Shown: in pieces, positions 7,384 through 14,706 of the stretch | How the letters are laid out: each line of letters opens with the position of its first letter | Numbering within the stretch: position 1 is the stretch's first letter | Origin: Thermocaproicibacter sp002410755 | GTDB lineage: Bacteria > Bacillota > Clostridia > Oscillospirales > Acutalibacteraceae | Reading direction: 5' to 3' | DNA length: 24,369 nucleotides | NCBI GenBank assembly: GCA_036839715.1 | Contig: DAITDU010000027.1 | Span: 1 to 24,369 of the forward strand | Notes under the pieces: generated by a model | Seen by the model: the letters and a program-made list of their open reading frames with translations, nothing else | Told to the model about the DNA's origin: nothing | The model's database searches: none | Program-made: the position numbers and the translations under genes

Positions 7384-7422
7384 TCCGCAGCAAGGAAGAA
7401 AAATAATGCCGGGGTGAAAGAC

Positions 7423-8700
7423 ATGCTGAAACATAAAATTTCATCAACCATTGCCGTCATGCTGCTTGTTGCCGTCTTGAGCGGCACAACGGCTTATGGC
7501 TTTTCACAGGCTGACGGCTACCGCCGTCAGCTCCAGTACAACTACCGCCGCTCACTCCAGGATCTCAGCGACCACGTAGGGAACATTGAAACGGTCCTGG
7601 ACAAAGCGGCTTATGCCAACACTCCAACAGAACAGAACGGCCTTGCTGCAAAGCTTCAGCGGGAAGCCGGCATGGCAAAAACCTCACTTGCCGCTTTACC
7701 CGTCAATGACAACTCGCTTAACAATGTGAGCAAGTTCATTACTCAGGTCGGGGATTTCTCGGCTACGCTTTCCCGCAATATCTCGGCTGGCGGAAAAATT
7801 ACGTCCGGTGATTTCCGCACTATTGGGAACCTGAAATCTTACTCACAAAAGCTCTCTACCGATATTCAAAGCGTAAACGTCGATTTCAGCAGCGCAAGCT
7901 CCTTTCATGATGCGATAAAAGAGACCGCAAAAGATTTCAGCGATTTCCCGTCTTTGATTTACGACGGGCCATTCGCGGATCATGTTGTTAACCAAAAGCC
8001 GAAACTTACTTCCGGAAAAGGGCAGATCCTCCAGGGCAATGCACAGAACATTGCAGCCGAATTTCTGAACACTTCACAAAGCTACTTGGCTCATGTGCAG
8101 GATACGGCCGGGAACCTGCCAACCTACAACTTTACGGCAAACGGTAGGCAGATCAGCATTGCCGTTACAAAAGCCGGCGGATATATCGCCGAAATGGCAA
8201 ACAGCCGGAGCGTAGATACTTCATCGCTCGGCTATAAAGAAGCCTCCCAAAAAGCCCATGCTTTCCTTGAAAGCCGCGGCATCCGGAATATGAAGGAAAG
8301 CTATTATGTCATTGCAGATAACGTGTGCCTGCTGAACTTTGCCTCCGTGCAGGACGGCGTCCTCTGCTACCCCGACCTTATCAAAGTCGGCGTTGCGCTG
8401 GACAATGGCGAGATTATCCGGTTCCAGTCCACAGGTTACCTGATGAACCATTGTGAGCGCAAGCTCACGTTAAAGCTTACCGCGGCCGAAGCCCAGAAGA
8501 GCGTCAGCCCAAACCTCTCCGTAAAGAACTGCAAGCCTGCCCTCATCCCGACCAAAACAGGCGGTGAGGCACTGACTTATGAATTCTTATGCTCCGGTTC
8601 CCAGAATGACCGTGTACTCGTTTATATTGACGCTTCAACCGGCTATGAGGATGATATTCTTATTATCCGTCAGTCCGACCAGGGCGTGCTGGTAAAATAG
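7423..8700 (+). CDS. ypeB: Spore germination protein YpeB
   Basis: A 425-residue protein with an N-terminal membrane anchor (about residues 5-25) and the long extracytoplasmic helical region typical of YpeB, containing YDGPFADHV near the middle. The C-terminal half is built of PepSY-like units (for example KEASQKAHAFLESRG). YpeB lies at the spore inner membrane and is needed for the stability of the cortex-lytic enzyme SleB. The ATG at 7423 was chosen because GGGGTG precedes it by a few bases and the anchor follows directly; the longer frame from 7231 has no ribosome site. No sleB lies next to it, unlike the usual sleB-ypeB pair. The gene marks the organism as a spore former. Confidence 0.92.
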   Translation: MLKHKISSTIAVMLLVAVLSGTTAYGFSQADGYRRQLQYNYRRSLQDLSDHVGNIETVLDKAAYANTPTEQNGLAAKLQREAGMAKTSLAALPVNDNSLNNVSKFITQVGDFSATLSRNISAGGKITSGDFRTIGNLKSYSQKLSTDIQSVNVDFSSASSFHDAIKETAKDFSDFPSLIYDGPFADHVVNQKPKLTSGKGQILQGNAQNIAAEFLNTSQSYLAHVQDTAGNLPTYNFTANGRQISIAVTKAGGYIAEMANSRSVDTSSLGYKEASQKAHAFLESRGIRNMKESYYVIADNVCLLNFASVQDGVLCYPDLIKVGVALDNGEIIRFQSTGYLMNHCERKLTLKLTAAEAQKSVSPNLSVKNCKPALIPTKTGGEALTYEFLCSGSQNDRVLVYIDASTGYEDDILIIRQSDQGVLVK

Positions 8701-8714
8701 AAGATTGAGGAACA

Positions 8715-8763
8715 GCAAAGGAGGCTTCGTCCGGCAATGGGACGGAGCCTCCTTTGCCTTTTC
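8715..8763 (+). terminator. Terminator between ypeB and argH
   Basis: GCAAAGGAGGCT (from 8715) pairs with AGCCTCCTTTGC (to 8757), with the inner TCGTCC/GGACGG pairing, followed by CTTTTC. The long stem lies 14 bases after the ypeB stop and 20 bases past the convergent argH end, so it probably serves both. Confidence 0.8.
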
Positions 8764-8776
8764 TCCGCGCAGCCCG

Positions 8777-10153
8777 TCAGGGGCCAATGGATTTGAGGAT
8801 TTCCCCTGCTTCGGCTTCCACATTCTGCGGAGCCGGACCGCCGGGGATACTGCGTCCACTGACGCAGTGATCGAGCGAAACGGCTTCATAGATATCCGGG
8901 CCAAACTGATTACAATGCTCCTGGTATACTTCAAGTGGGAGCGTCTCCAGTGTGAGGCGGTGTTCCGTGCAATAGCCGACAAGGTCGCCCGTGATACGGT
9001 ACGCCGTACGGAACGGAAGGCCCTTCCCGACGAGATAGTCGGCACAGTCGGTTGCATTGAGAAAACCTTCCGATGCTGCTGCACGCATGCTATCCCGCAG
9101 GATTTTCATGGTGGCAACCATGGGTGTGAAAGCGGACAGGCATATTTTGAGGGTGTCCACTGCGTCAAAAATCGCCTCTTTGTCCTCCTGCATGTCCTTG
9201 TCATAGGCAAGTGGAAGCCCTTTCATCATGGTGAAAAGGGAAATCATGTCACCGTAGGCACGCCCTGCCTTGCCGCGGACAAGCTCTGCAATGTCCGGGT
9301 TCTTTTTTTGGGGCATGATGCTGGAACCTGTAGAATAGGCGTCGTCAAGCTTCACGAAACGGAACTCCCATGAACACCAGAGAACAATTTCTTCCGAAAA
9401 ACGTGAAAGGTGCATCATGCAGATGGAAATGCACGAAGCAAGCTCCAGGCAGAAATCGCGGTCGGAAACGGCATCCACGCTGTTGCGCACCGGACCGCCG
9501 GAAAATCCGAGCAGCTCCGCCGTGCGTTCCCTGCTGATCGGGTAGGTTGTCCCGGCAAGCGCACAGGCGCCGAGCGGGCAGAAATCCATCCGCTTTCCCG
9601 CGCTGCGGAACCGGTCCATATCGCGCAGGAACATCTCCGCATAAGCAAGCATATGGTGCCCGAATGTAACTGGCTGCGCACGTTGCAAATGGGTATAGCC
9701 CGGCATCACGGCATCCTTTGTCTCCAAAGCGCGTTTGCAGAGGACTTGAACCATCCCTTTCAGAAGTTGCAAAATTTCCTTGCATTCTTTTTTTAGGTAC
9801 ATCCGCAGGTCTGCGGCGACCTGGTCATTCCGGCTGCGCGCCGTATGCAGGCGTCTTCCCGTATCGCCAAGGCGGGCAGTCAGTTTCTCTTCCACGAAGG
9901 TATGGATATCCTCGGCTTCCGGATCAATTTGCAGCTTCCCGCTTTTGAGGTCCTGAAGGATTCCGTGCAGGCCTGCGCAGATTCTTTCCGCCTCTTCCGG
10001 TGCAAGGACACCGCATTCGCCAAGCATTTTTGCATGTGCGATACTGCCCTCAATGTCTTCTTCCGCCATGCGGCTGTCAAAAGAAACCGAAGAATTAAAG
10101 TCATTTGTTACTCTGGCAGGCTCTTTATGGAACCCGCCCTCCCACAGTTTCAA
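8777..10153 (-). CDS. argH: Argininosuccinate lyase
   Basis: ArgH splits argininosuccinate into arginine and fumarate, the last step of arginine synthesis. The 458-residue protein has the family landmarks: TARSRNDQVAADLRMY (104-119), PGYTHLQRAQPVTFGHH (151-167), and the flexible signature loop GSSIMPQKKNPD (276-287) with the catalytic serine. The start was placed at TTG 10153, giving MKLWEGGF, because ArgH proteins begin with MKLW and AGGAGGGG lies about ten bases upstream. It is downstream of argG, separated by a strong terminator. Confidence 0.95.
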   Translation of the reverse strand: MKLWEGGFHKEPARVTNDFNSSVSFDSRMAEEDIEGSIAHAKMLGECGVLAPEEAERICAGLHGILQDLKSGKLQIDPEAEDIHTFVEEKLTARLGDTGRRLHTARSRNDQVAADLRMYLKKECKEILQLLKGMVQVLCKRALETKDAVMPGYTHLQRAQPVTFGHHMLAYAEMFLRDMDRFRSAGKRMDFCPLGACALAGTTYPISRERTAELLGFSGGPVRNSVDAVSDRDFCLELASCISICMMHLSRFSEEIVLWCSWEFRFVKLDDAYSTGSSIMPQKKNPDIAELVRGKAGRAYGDMISLFTMMKGLPLAYDKDMQEDKEAIFDAVDTLKICLSAFTPMVATMKILRDSMRAAASEGFLNATDCADYLVGKGLPFRTAYRITGDLVGYCTEHRLTLETLPLEVYQEHCNQFGPDIYEAVSLDHCVSGRSIPGGPAPQNVEAEAGEILKSIGP

Positions 10154-10196
10154 AAGGAAATCCCCTCCTGTCCGCTTTTGCACTTTCCAGAATATC

Positions 10197-10223
10197 AAAA
10201 AGGGGACGGAGCATTCCGTCCCC
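10197..10223 (-). terminator. Rho-independent terminator between argG and argH
   Basis: On the minus strand GGGGACGGA pairs perfectly with TCCGTCCCC around a 4-base loop, followed by TTTTT. It lies 24 bases after the argG stop and about 44 bases before the argH start. A second smaller hairpin, CCCGGA-ATC-TCCGGG just before it, shares its G-run, so the two cannot form fully at the same time. Confidence 0.85.
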
Positions 10224-10246
10224 GGAGATTCCGGGTTTTTCCCGTT

Positions 10247-11473
10247 TCAGGTTTTCTTTCCGCATTTCAGGCGCCTGCGTGCCTGCACGGCAACCGGCAG
10301 CCCGAAGAGGTTAATAAAGCCGGCGGCATCTGCCTGATTATAGACGTGGTCGGTGCTGAACGTGGCAATTTCTTTGTCATAGAGCGAATATGGCGATGTA
10401 ACGCCCGCATCAACGATATTACCCTTATAAAGCTTAAGCTTGACATCTCCCGTCACATTCTGCTGCGTAGAGTCAACAAAAGCAGAAAGCGCTTCGCGCA
10501 GCGGGGTAAACCACTTGCCATCATAGACAAGTTCAGCGAACTTCGAGGCAACGCCCTCTTTGAAGTGGAGTGTGTCACGGTCGAGGCAAATTTCCTCCAG
10601 CTTGGAATGCGCATGGTAAAGGATGGTCCCGCCGGGGGTTTCATAAATGCCGCGCGACTTCATGCCTACAAGCCGGTTTTCCACCATGTCCACAATGCCA
10701 ATCCCGTTTTCGCCCCCGATCCTGTTGAGCTGCTGAACCAGTTCTACACCGGAAAGTGGCTTCCCATCCACTCTCACGGGGATTCCTTTCTCAAAGGAAA
10801 CCGTAACATAGGCAGGCTTATCGGGTGCCTTCTCCGGCGTGACGCCCAGCTCCAGGATTTTATCGTAAGCCGGCTCTTTGGCAGGGTCCTCCAGGTCAAG
10901 GCCCTCATGGGAAAGGTGCCAGAGGTTCTTATCTTTGGAATAGCTTGTTTTCCGCGTAACTTTAAGGGGAATATGGTGCGCTTCGGCATAGTCAAGCTCC
11001 TCGTCGCGTGAAGTAATGTCCCAGATTCTCCACGGGGCAATGACCGTCATGTCCGGTGCAAACGCACGGATGGAAAGCTCAAAGCGGACCTGGTCATTTC
11101 CCTTGCCTGTAGCGCCGTGTGCAATCGCATCGGCGCCTTCGGTTTTGGCTATCTCTACCAGGTGCTTGGCGATGGCAGGTCGTGCAAAAGAAGTCCCCAG
11201 CAAATATTTTCCTTCATAAACGGCCCCTGCTTTCAGTGTCGGCCATATGTAGTCTTTTACGAACTCATCTTTGAGGTCAACAATGTACAGTTTGGAAGCC
11301 CCGGTTCGCTTTGCCTTATCCTCCAGGCCAGAAAGTTCATCCCCCTGCCCAACATCCGCAGCAACCGCAATGACTTCGCAGTTGTCAAAGTGTTCTTTCA
11401 GCCACGGGATGATGATCGAAGTATCCAAACCGCCCGAATAAGCAAGCACTACTTTTTTAATCTTCTTTTGCAT
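10247..11473 (-). CDS. argG: Argininosuccinate synthase
   Basis: ArgG joins citrulline and aspartate using ATP, the penultimate step of arginine synthesis. The 408-residue product carries the N-type ATP pyrophosphatase loop AYSGGLDTS (10-18), then GQGDE, ATGKGNDQVRFE and the C-terminal RQSY-region equivalents, at normal family length. The ATG at 11473 was chosen because a GGCGGTGG ribosome site precedes it and the ATP loop then has its usual spacing; an ATG 51 bases upstream lies at the predicted transcription start and is rejected. An ARG-box-like palindrome at the promoter indicates control by ArgR/AhrC. Confidence 0.96.
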   Translation of the reverse strand: MQKKIKKVVLAYSGGLDTSIIIPWLKEHFDNCEVIAVAADVGQGDELSGLEDKAKRTGASKLYIVDLKDEFVKDYIWPTLKAGAVYEGKYLLGTSFARPAIAKHLVEIAKTEGADAIAHGATGKGNDQVRFELSIRAFAPDMTVIAPWRIWDITSRDEELDYAEAHHIPLKVTRKTSYSKDKNLWHLSHEGLDLEDPAKEPAYDKILELGVTPEKAPDKPAYVTVSFEKGIPVRVDGKPLSGVELVQQLNRIGGENGIGIVDMVENRLVGMKSRGIYETPGGTILYHAHSKLEEICLDRDTLHFKEGVASKFAELVYDGKWFTPLREALSAFVDSTQQNVTGDVKLKLYKGNIVDAGVTSPYSLYDKEIATFSTDHVYNQADAAGFINLFGLPVAVQARRRLKCGKKT

Positions 11474-11512
11474 GCTGTCCACCGCCTTCCAATTTTGTGT
11501 TAACAATTTTAT

Positions 11513-11540
11513 ATTATACACCATATATTCAATAAATCAA
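11513..11540 (-). promoter_or_regulatory. argG promoter
   Basis: On the minus strand TTGATT (11540-11535), a 16-base spacer and a perfect TATAAT (11518-11513) precede argG, with a leader of roughly 35 bases. A second TGAATATAT half-site lies in the spacer. Confidence 0.75.
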
Positions 11541-11547
11541 GAAAAGT

Positions 11548-11563
11548 ATGAATATTTATTCTT
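11548..11563 (-). promoter_or_regulatory. ARG-box-like operator upstream of argG
   Basis: The minus strand reads AAGAATAAATATTCAT, a near-perfect palindrome close to the Gram-positive ARG box (TGAATAAAAATTCA type) bound by ArgR/AhrC. It lies 8 bases upstream of the -35 box, and a weaker half-site overlaps the promoter, which fits arginine-dependent repression. Assigned from pattern and position only. Confidence 0.6.
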
Positions 11564-11718
11564 TATCTTTTGGGCTTATTTTTTGCCTTTTAAAACTTTT
11601 TTGCTCAGATTTCATGCAACAGCCTTTGAAAATCTTCATTTTTATCCATTAAAAGTGTAGTTCAAAATTATGCATAAAATTTATATGCTGCAAATGAAAT
11701 TTACTGGGAAACGGTGCT
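11564..11718. other. AT-rich gap without a gene
   Basis: Between the argG operator and the terminator of the regulator gene lies about 155 bases of AT-rich sequence. The open frames across it have no ribosome site or codon pattern. No RNA gene or repeat was recognised. Confidence 0.5.
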
Positions 11719-11753
11719 AAAAAATGCCGCCGGAGGAACCTCCTCCGGCGGCA
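11719..11753 (-). terminator. Terminator of the SARP-type regulator gene
   Basis: A 13-bp perfect stem (11725-11737 with 11741-11753) and 3-base loop, very GC-rich, followed on the minus strand by six T. It lies about 45 bases beyond the stop codon of the regulator. Confidence 0.92.
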
Positions 11754-11796
11754 AACAGCCGTCCCTTCAGCACCTTGGCGCAGGTTGTGGCGGCAT

Positions 11797-12981
11797 TTAC
11801 TGGAACGGTTCAATAGGCTGAACAGAATAAAGCAGCTGGGCAGGAGAGTGCGGATAGCGGCGGCAGAAGGAACGGCTTATCCGCTCCATAATTGCGCAGC
11901 TGTTTTCATAGTCTGCCTGCTGAAGCAGCACAATATATTGGGAAACACTGCACCGAGAAATGACGTCGCCACGGCGCAGGTTCTGGCGGAGCAGCTCCAG
12001 CAGATTATTCATGCAGATGTCACGGCTGCGCTTTGCCAGGATATTTTCTGCACCGCCGACAGTCAAAAGGGCAATATGGACTGCATCGCCGCTACGCATC
12101 ACCGAACGGGCCAGCATCCGGTAGATTACTTTAAACATATCGTAGTCACAGACGAGTGCGCCGCAGTCCGGTGCCGTTTCCCGCAGTTGATCCCGCACCG
12201 TGTCAATACTGATCTCCCGGTCATTCTGGGGGCGCACCGTGTTACGGTACAGCGCTGTCACCTCATCGGATGGCATAATGCCAAAGTTGGAAAACAAAAG
12301 ATCCCTCATGTTCCGGTAAACGTTGGCGGCTTCTCGACGATTCCCCTTTTTCATCAGCCCTTTCATCAGATGAAAGTAAAAGTCTTCCTCATAAGGCTCA
12401 AGCTGTACGGCACGCTGGCAGAGTGCAATCACTTCCTCTGTCAGGTTGCGCTTTTCCAGGAGTACAACTGTTTCTCGGCAGGCTTGCAGATAGAGGCTGT
12501 GAAGACTGGTGCTGATTGGCACAACCCACGGTTTTGCAGAAAACTTCGGCAGGAAATCCCCGCCATAAAGGACCAGTGCACGGCGGTATTCTGCAAGGCG
12601 TTCATCCCCATTCTCCTCCGCAGCACCCAGATGGCAAAACGCCTCAAAATCATCCACATCAAACTGGAGTGGGAAGGAGTTGTTCCAGGCATAGGTTCCG
12701 TCCCGGCGAACGATCAGTTGCTGTCCTGCATTTTCGTACAAAGTATCCAGCATGTCGCGAATCCGGTGAAGCATTGTTTTCAGTGCATTTACCGGCTGTG
12801 TGCTTTTTCCGTCTTTTCCCCAGAGCAGAGAAAGCAGTTCTTGCTGCGGGATGGTGCGGTGTCGGAAATAAATCATATAGGCAAGAAGCTGCCATGCTTT
12901 TCGGGAGCGGTTTTCCTTATCACTGATTTCCCGTTCCCCAAGGGTAAGTGAACAATACCCAAACATTCTGACTTTCAGCAT
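11797..12981 (-). CDS. SARP/BTAD-type transcriptional activator with a degenerate GGDEF-like tail
   Basis: The 394-residue protein begins with an OmpR-like winged-helix DNA-binding domain (about 1-100; MLKVRMFGYCSLTLG and RKAWQLLAYM are typical of SARP/BTAD regulators). A helical bacterial transcriptional activator (BTAD, TPR-like) domain follows (about 108-250; DVDDFEAFCHLG, EYRRALVLYGGDFLP). Residues 280-394 look like a worn-out diguanylate cyclase domain: DYDMFKVIYRML, LRRGDVISR, and SVSQYIVLL where GGDEF would be, so cyclase activity is not expected. It may sense a ligand or partner through this tail (inference). The ATG at 12981 was chosen because the winged-helix domain starts there; its ribosome site (GGGA) is weak. 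It faces the 158-aa gene and sortase gene, which it may control. Confidence 0.82.
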   Translation of the reverse strand: MLKVRMFGYCSLTLGEREISDKENRSRKAWQLLAYMIYFRHRTIPQQELLSLLWGKDGKSTQPVNALKTMLHRIRDMLDTLYENAGQQLIVRRDGTYAWNNSFPLQFDVDDFEAFCHLGAAEENGDERLAEYRRALVLYGGDFLPKFSAKPWVVPISTSLHSLYLQACRETVVLLEKRNLTEEVIALCQRAVQLEPYEEDFYFHLMKGLMKKGNRREAANVYRNMRDLLFSNFGIMPSDEVTALYRNTVRPQNDREISIDTVRDQLRETAPDCGALVCDYDMFKVIYRMLARSVMRSGDAVHIALLTVGGAENILAKRSRDICMNNLLELLRQNLRRGDVISRCSVSQYIVLLQQADYENSCAIMERISRSFCRRYPHSPAQLLYSVQPIEPFQ

Positions 12982-13075
12982 ATCCGATCCCACAGTCTGA
13001 TCTCTCCATTCCCTCTGCCGGCTTAAAGTGCCACCAGAATATATCTGCCTGCAATGCTGCTTAACGTCTGTATCT

Positions 13076-13093
13076 GTTATCTGTAAAGATAAC
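13076..13093. promoter_or_regulatory. 18-bp palindrome between the regulator and the divergent sortase module
   Basis: GTTATCT-GTAA-AGATAAC is a perfect 7-bp inverted repeat. It lies about 95 bases before the regulator start and 170 bases before the divergent promoter. It is followed on the plus strand by ACTTTTT, so it could be a weak terminator, but its position between divergent genes fits an operator. Function is inferred. Confidence 0.4.
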
Positions 13094-13257
13094 ACTTTTT
13101 CTGCCACACCGCAATAAAAAGTCAAATGTTATACAAATTTAGCATAATATATCTTTCCTTTTTGAAAATTGCGCTGTGATTTTTCATGTAAAAGCGATCT
13201 TCACCTGTTCTTTGCCAGCAGAATTTCCAAAATTATATCCTTTCCGCTGCTTCAAAG

Positions 13258-13266
13258 TGGTATAAT
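13258..13266 (+). promoter_or_regulatory. Extended -10 promoter of the 158-aa gene and sortase
   Basis: TGGTATAAT is a perfect extended -10 element; the -35 region (TCCTTT) is poor, which is normal for this type and leaves room for an activator. The start of transcription would be near 13273, leaving a very short leader before the AAGGTG ribosome site at 13280. Confidence 0.65.
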
Positions 13267-13291
13267 ATTCCTGCTAAAGAAGGTGTATTAA

Positions 13292-13768
13292 TTGACGCAG
13301 GATAAACTGCGCGGAAACGAGTACCGCTCTACGACTGTTTGTATTGATTCTTACAAAAGCAGCGTACCGGTCGGCCGCATCTATAACCCCGCACTGAGCG
13401 GCGGGGTAGATTTTTATGGCACAATGCAGTTTATTCTGCGTATGGATGCTCTTCTTGACGGGATGAATTTTCCCCAGCCATTTATGGAAACCCGTTCTTT
13501 CAACAGGAGGGAAAAAAGACTTCCGGTGTTTTCCACCAACGCAGAAATCAGGCATGGCAGTCTCGCAACATTTATCATCCGAATATTTTTCCGCCGGAAC
13601 GCAAGCTGGCAGGGTTCTGTTATTTGGCTGGAAAGCGGGCGTGAAGAAAGCTTCCGAAGCGCGCTGGAACTGATGGTGTTGGCAGACAGTGCCCTCAACG
13701 AAGCCTTAGAATCTGCACAGCGAGTGAAGAAAAATACTGGAAAACAAAATTCGTCAACCGCTTACTGA
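13292..13768 (+). CDS. Conserved-looking protein of unknown function, paired with sortase
   Basis: A 158-residue protein with no signal peptide and no membrane segment. The translation start is TTG at 13292, with AAGGTG seven bases upstream. Visible features are a mixed N-terminal segment (EYRSTTVCIDSYKSSVPVGR), a middle stretch with helix character (FILRMDALLDGMNFPQPF), a C-terminal strand and helix (ASWQGSVIWLESGREESFRSALELMVLADSAL) and a basic tail. Similar small proteins seem to occur near sortase genes in Ruminococcaceae, from memory only. Function is not known. The sortase gene follows after 21 bases, so the two form one transcription unit. Confidence 0.75.
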   Translation: MTQDKLRGNEYRSTTVCIDSYKSSVPVGRIYNPALSGGVDFYGTMQFILRMDALLDGMNFPQPFMETRSFNRREKRLPVFSTNAEIRHGSLATFIIRIFFRRNASWQGSVIWLESGREESFRSALELMVLADSALNEALESAQRVKKNTGKQNSSTAY

Positions 13769-13789
13769 AGTTGTCGGGAGGGACAGCCC

Positions 13790-14599
13790 ATGAACCGGAA
13801 ACTCCGCACTGTGCTAATTGCAGTGCTGTCCGTTATTTTTGCCGTCAGCGCGTATATGGTTATCTCCTACGTCATCCAGTACCAGAAGGGCAAAAAAAAT
13901 TATGAGCAGGCTAGGGCGCTTGTCAGAATTTCATCCTCCTCTTCCGGGACGGGAAGCACACCGTCGGCATCTTTTTCCATATCCCCCGCTGCGCCATATG
14001 AATCCACCATGAAAACACTTTCCGGCATGGATATCACCGCACTGCAGCGTGTCAACGACGATATCGTCGGCTGGATTGAAATTCCGGGGACGGCCGTTTC
14101 CTATCCGCTTCTTAAAGGAACGGATAACCAGTATTACTTGACTCACACATGGAATAAAAGCGTCCTTTCCGTCGGTGCAATTTTCCTTGAGTCAAAATGC
14201 AGCCGCAGTTTGACTGATTTCAACTCCATTATTTATGGGCATAATATGAAGAACGGCTCCATGTTTGCGGCTATCCGCAGCTACAGCAGTAAGGATTTCT
14301 GGAGTGCTCATCAGAACGTTTATATTGTGGATGAAACAGGCGTCCGCCGGTACGAAGTATTTTCCGCCTACCAGGTAAGTGCCAGCGGGAAAGCTTACCA
14401 GATTGGTTTTCAAGACGATACGGCGAAGCAGGATTTTATCAGCTTCTGTACCCATCAAACATCTTACAAGACCGGCGTTACTCCTTCGGTGAACGATAAA
14501 ATCCTGACACTTTCCACCTGCATTGGTTCCGACAATTCCGTAAGGTGGGTTGTGCAGGGTGTGCTCCGGGGAACGGCAGAACGGTCTTATACCCCTTAG
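13790..14599 (+). CDS. srtB: Class B sortase
   Basis: Sortases are membrane-bound transpeptidases that cut a sorting signal and attach surface proteins to the cell wall or to each other. The 269-residue product has an N-terminal signal anchor (about 7-29), a Ser-rich linker (48-66), and a class B catalytic domain with H151 in YGHNMKNGSMF, the nucleophile C244 in TLSTC and R252 in SVRWVV. WIEIPGTAVSYPLL is the usual start of the barrel. The ATG has GGAGG eight bases upstream. No protein with a sorting signal (LPxTG or NPxTG type) is seen in the window, so its substrate lies elsewhere or in the cut-off gene at the right edge. Confidence 0.93.
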   Translation: MNRKLRTVLIAVLSVIFAVSAYMVISYVIQYQKGKKNYEQARALVRISSSSSGTGSTPSASFSISPAAPYESTMKTLSGMDITALQRVNDDIVGWIEIPGTAVSYPLLKGTDNQYYLTHTWNKSVLSVGAIFLESKCSRSLTDFNSIIYGHNMKNGSMFAAIRSYSSKDFWSAHQNVYIVDETGVRRYEVFSAYQVSASGKAYQIGFQDDTAKQDFISFCTHQTSYKTGVTPSVNDKILTLSTCIGSDNSVRWVVQGVLRGTAERSYTP

Positions 14600-14656
14600 C
14601 CGGACCGAAACCGGAAGGAATCCCTTGACAGCATGGGAAAACAGCTTTCAAAATTA

Positions 14657-14703
14657 AGAAAGTCCCCGGACGGGCCGTTCTGCGGCATTTCCGGGGACTT
14701 TCT
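14657..14703. terminator. Bidirectional terminator between sortase and pilO
   Basis: AGAAAGTCCCCGGA (14657-14670) pairs perfectly with TCCGGGGACTTTCT (14690-14703). T-rich sequence follows on both strands (CTATTTTG on plus, TAATTTTG on minus). It separates the convergent sortase and pilus operons. Confidence 0.85.
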
Positions 14704-14706
14704 CTG

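Noticed and set aside
7231..7422. Long N-terminal extension of ypeB
   Set aside because: It overlaps the murD promoter and leader and lacks a ribosome site; the membrane anchor expected at the start follows the ATG at 7423.
9845..11011. Plus-strand open frame of 388 codons across argH and argG
   Set aside because: It crosses two well-identified genes and the terminator between them on the other strand.
12982..13125. N-terminal extension of the SARP-type regulator to 13125
   Set aside because: The extra 48 residues contain no conserved pattern and run through the palindrome region; the winged-helix domain begins exactly at the ATG at 12981.
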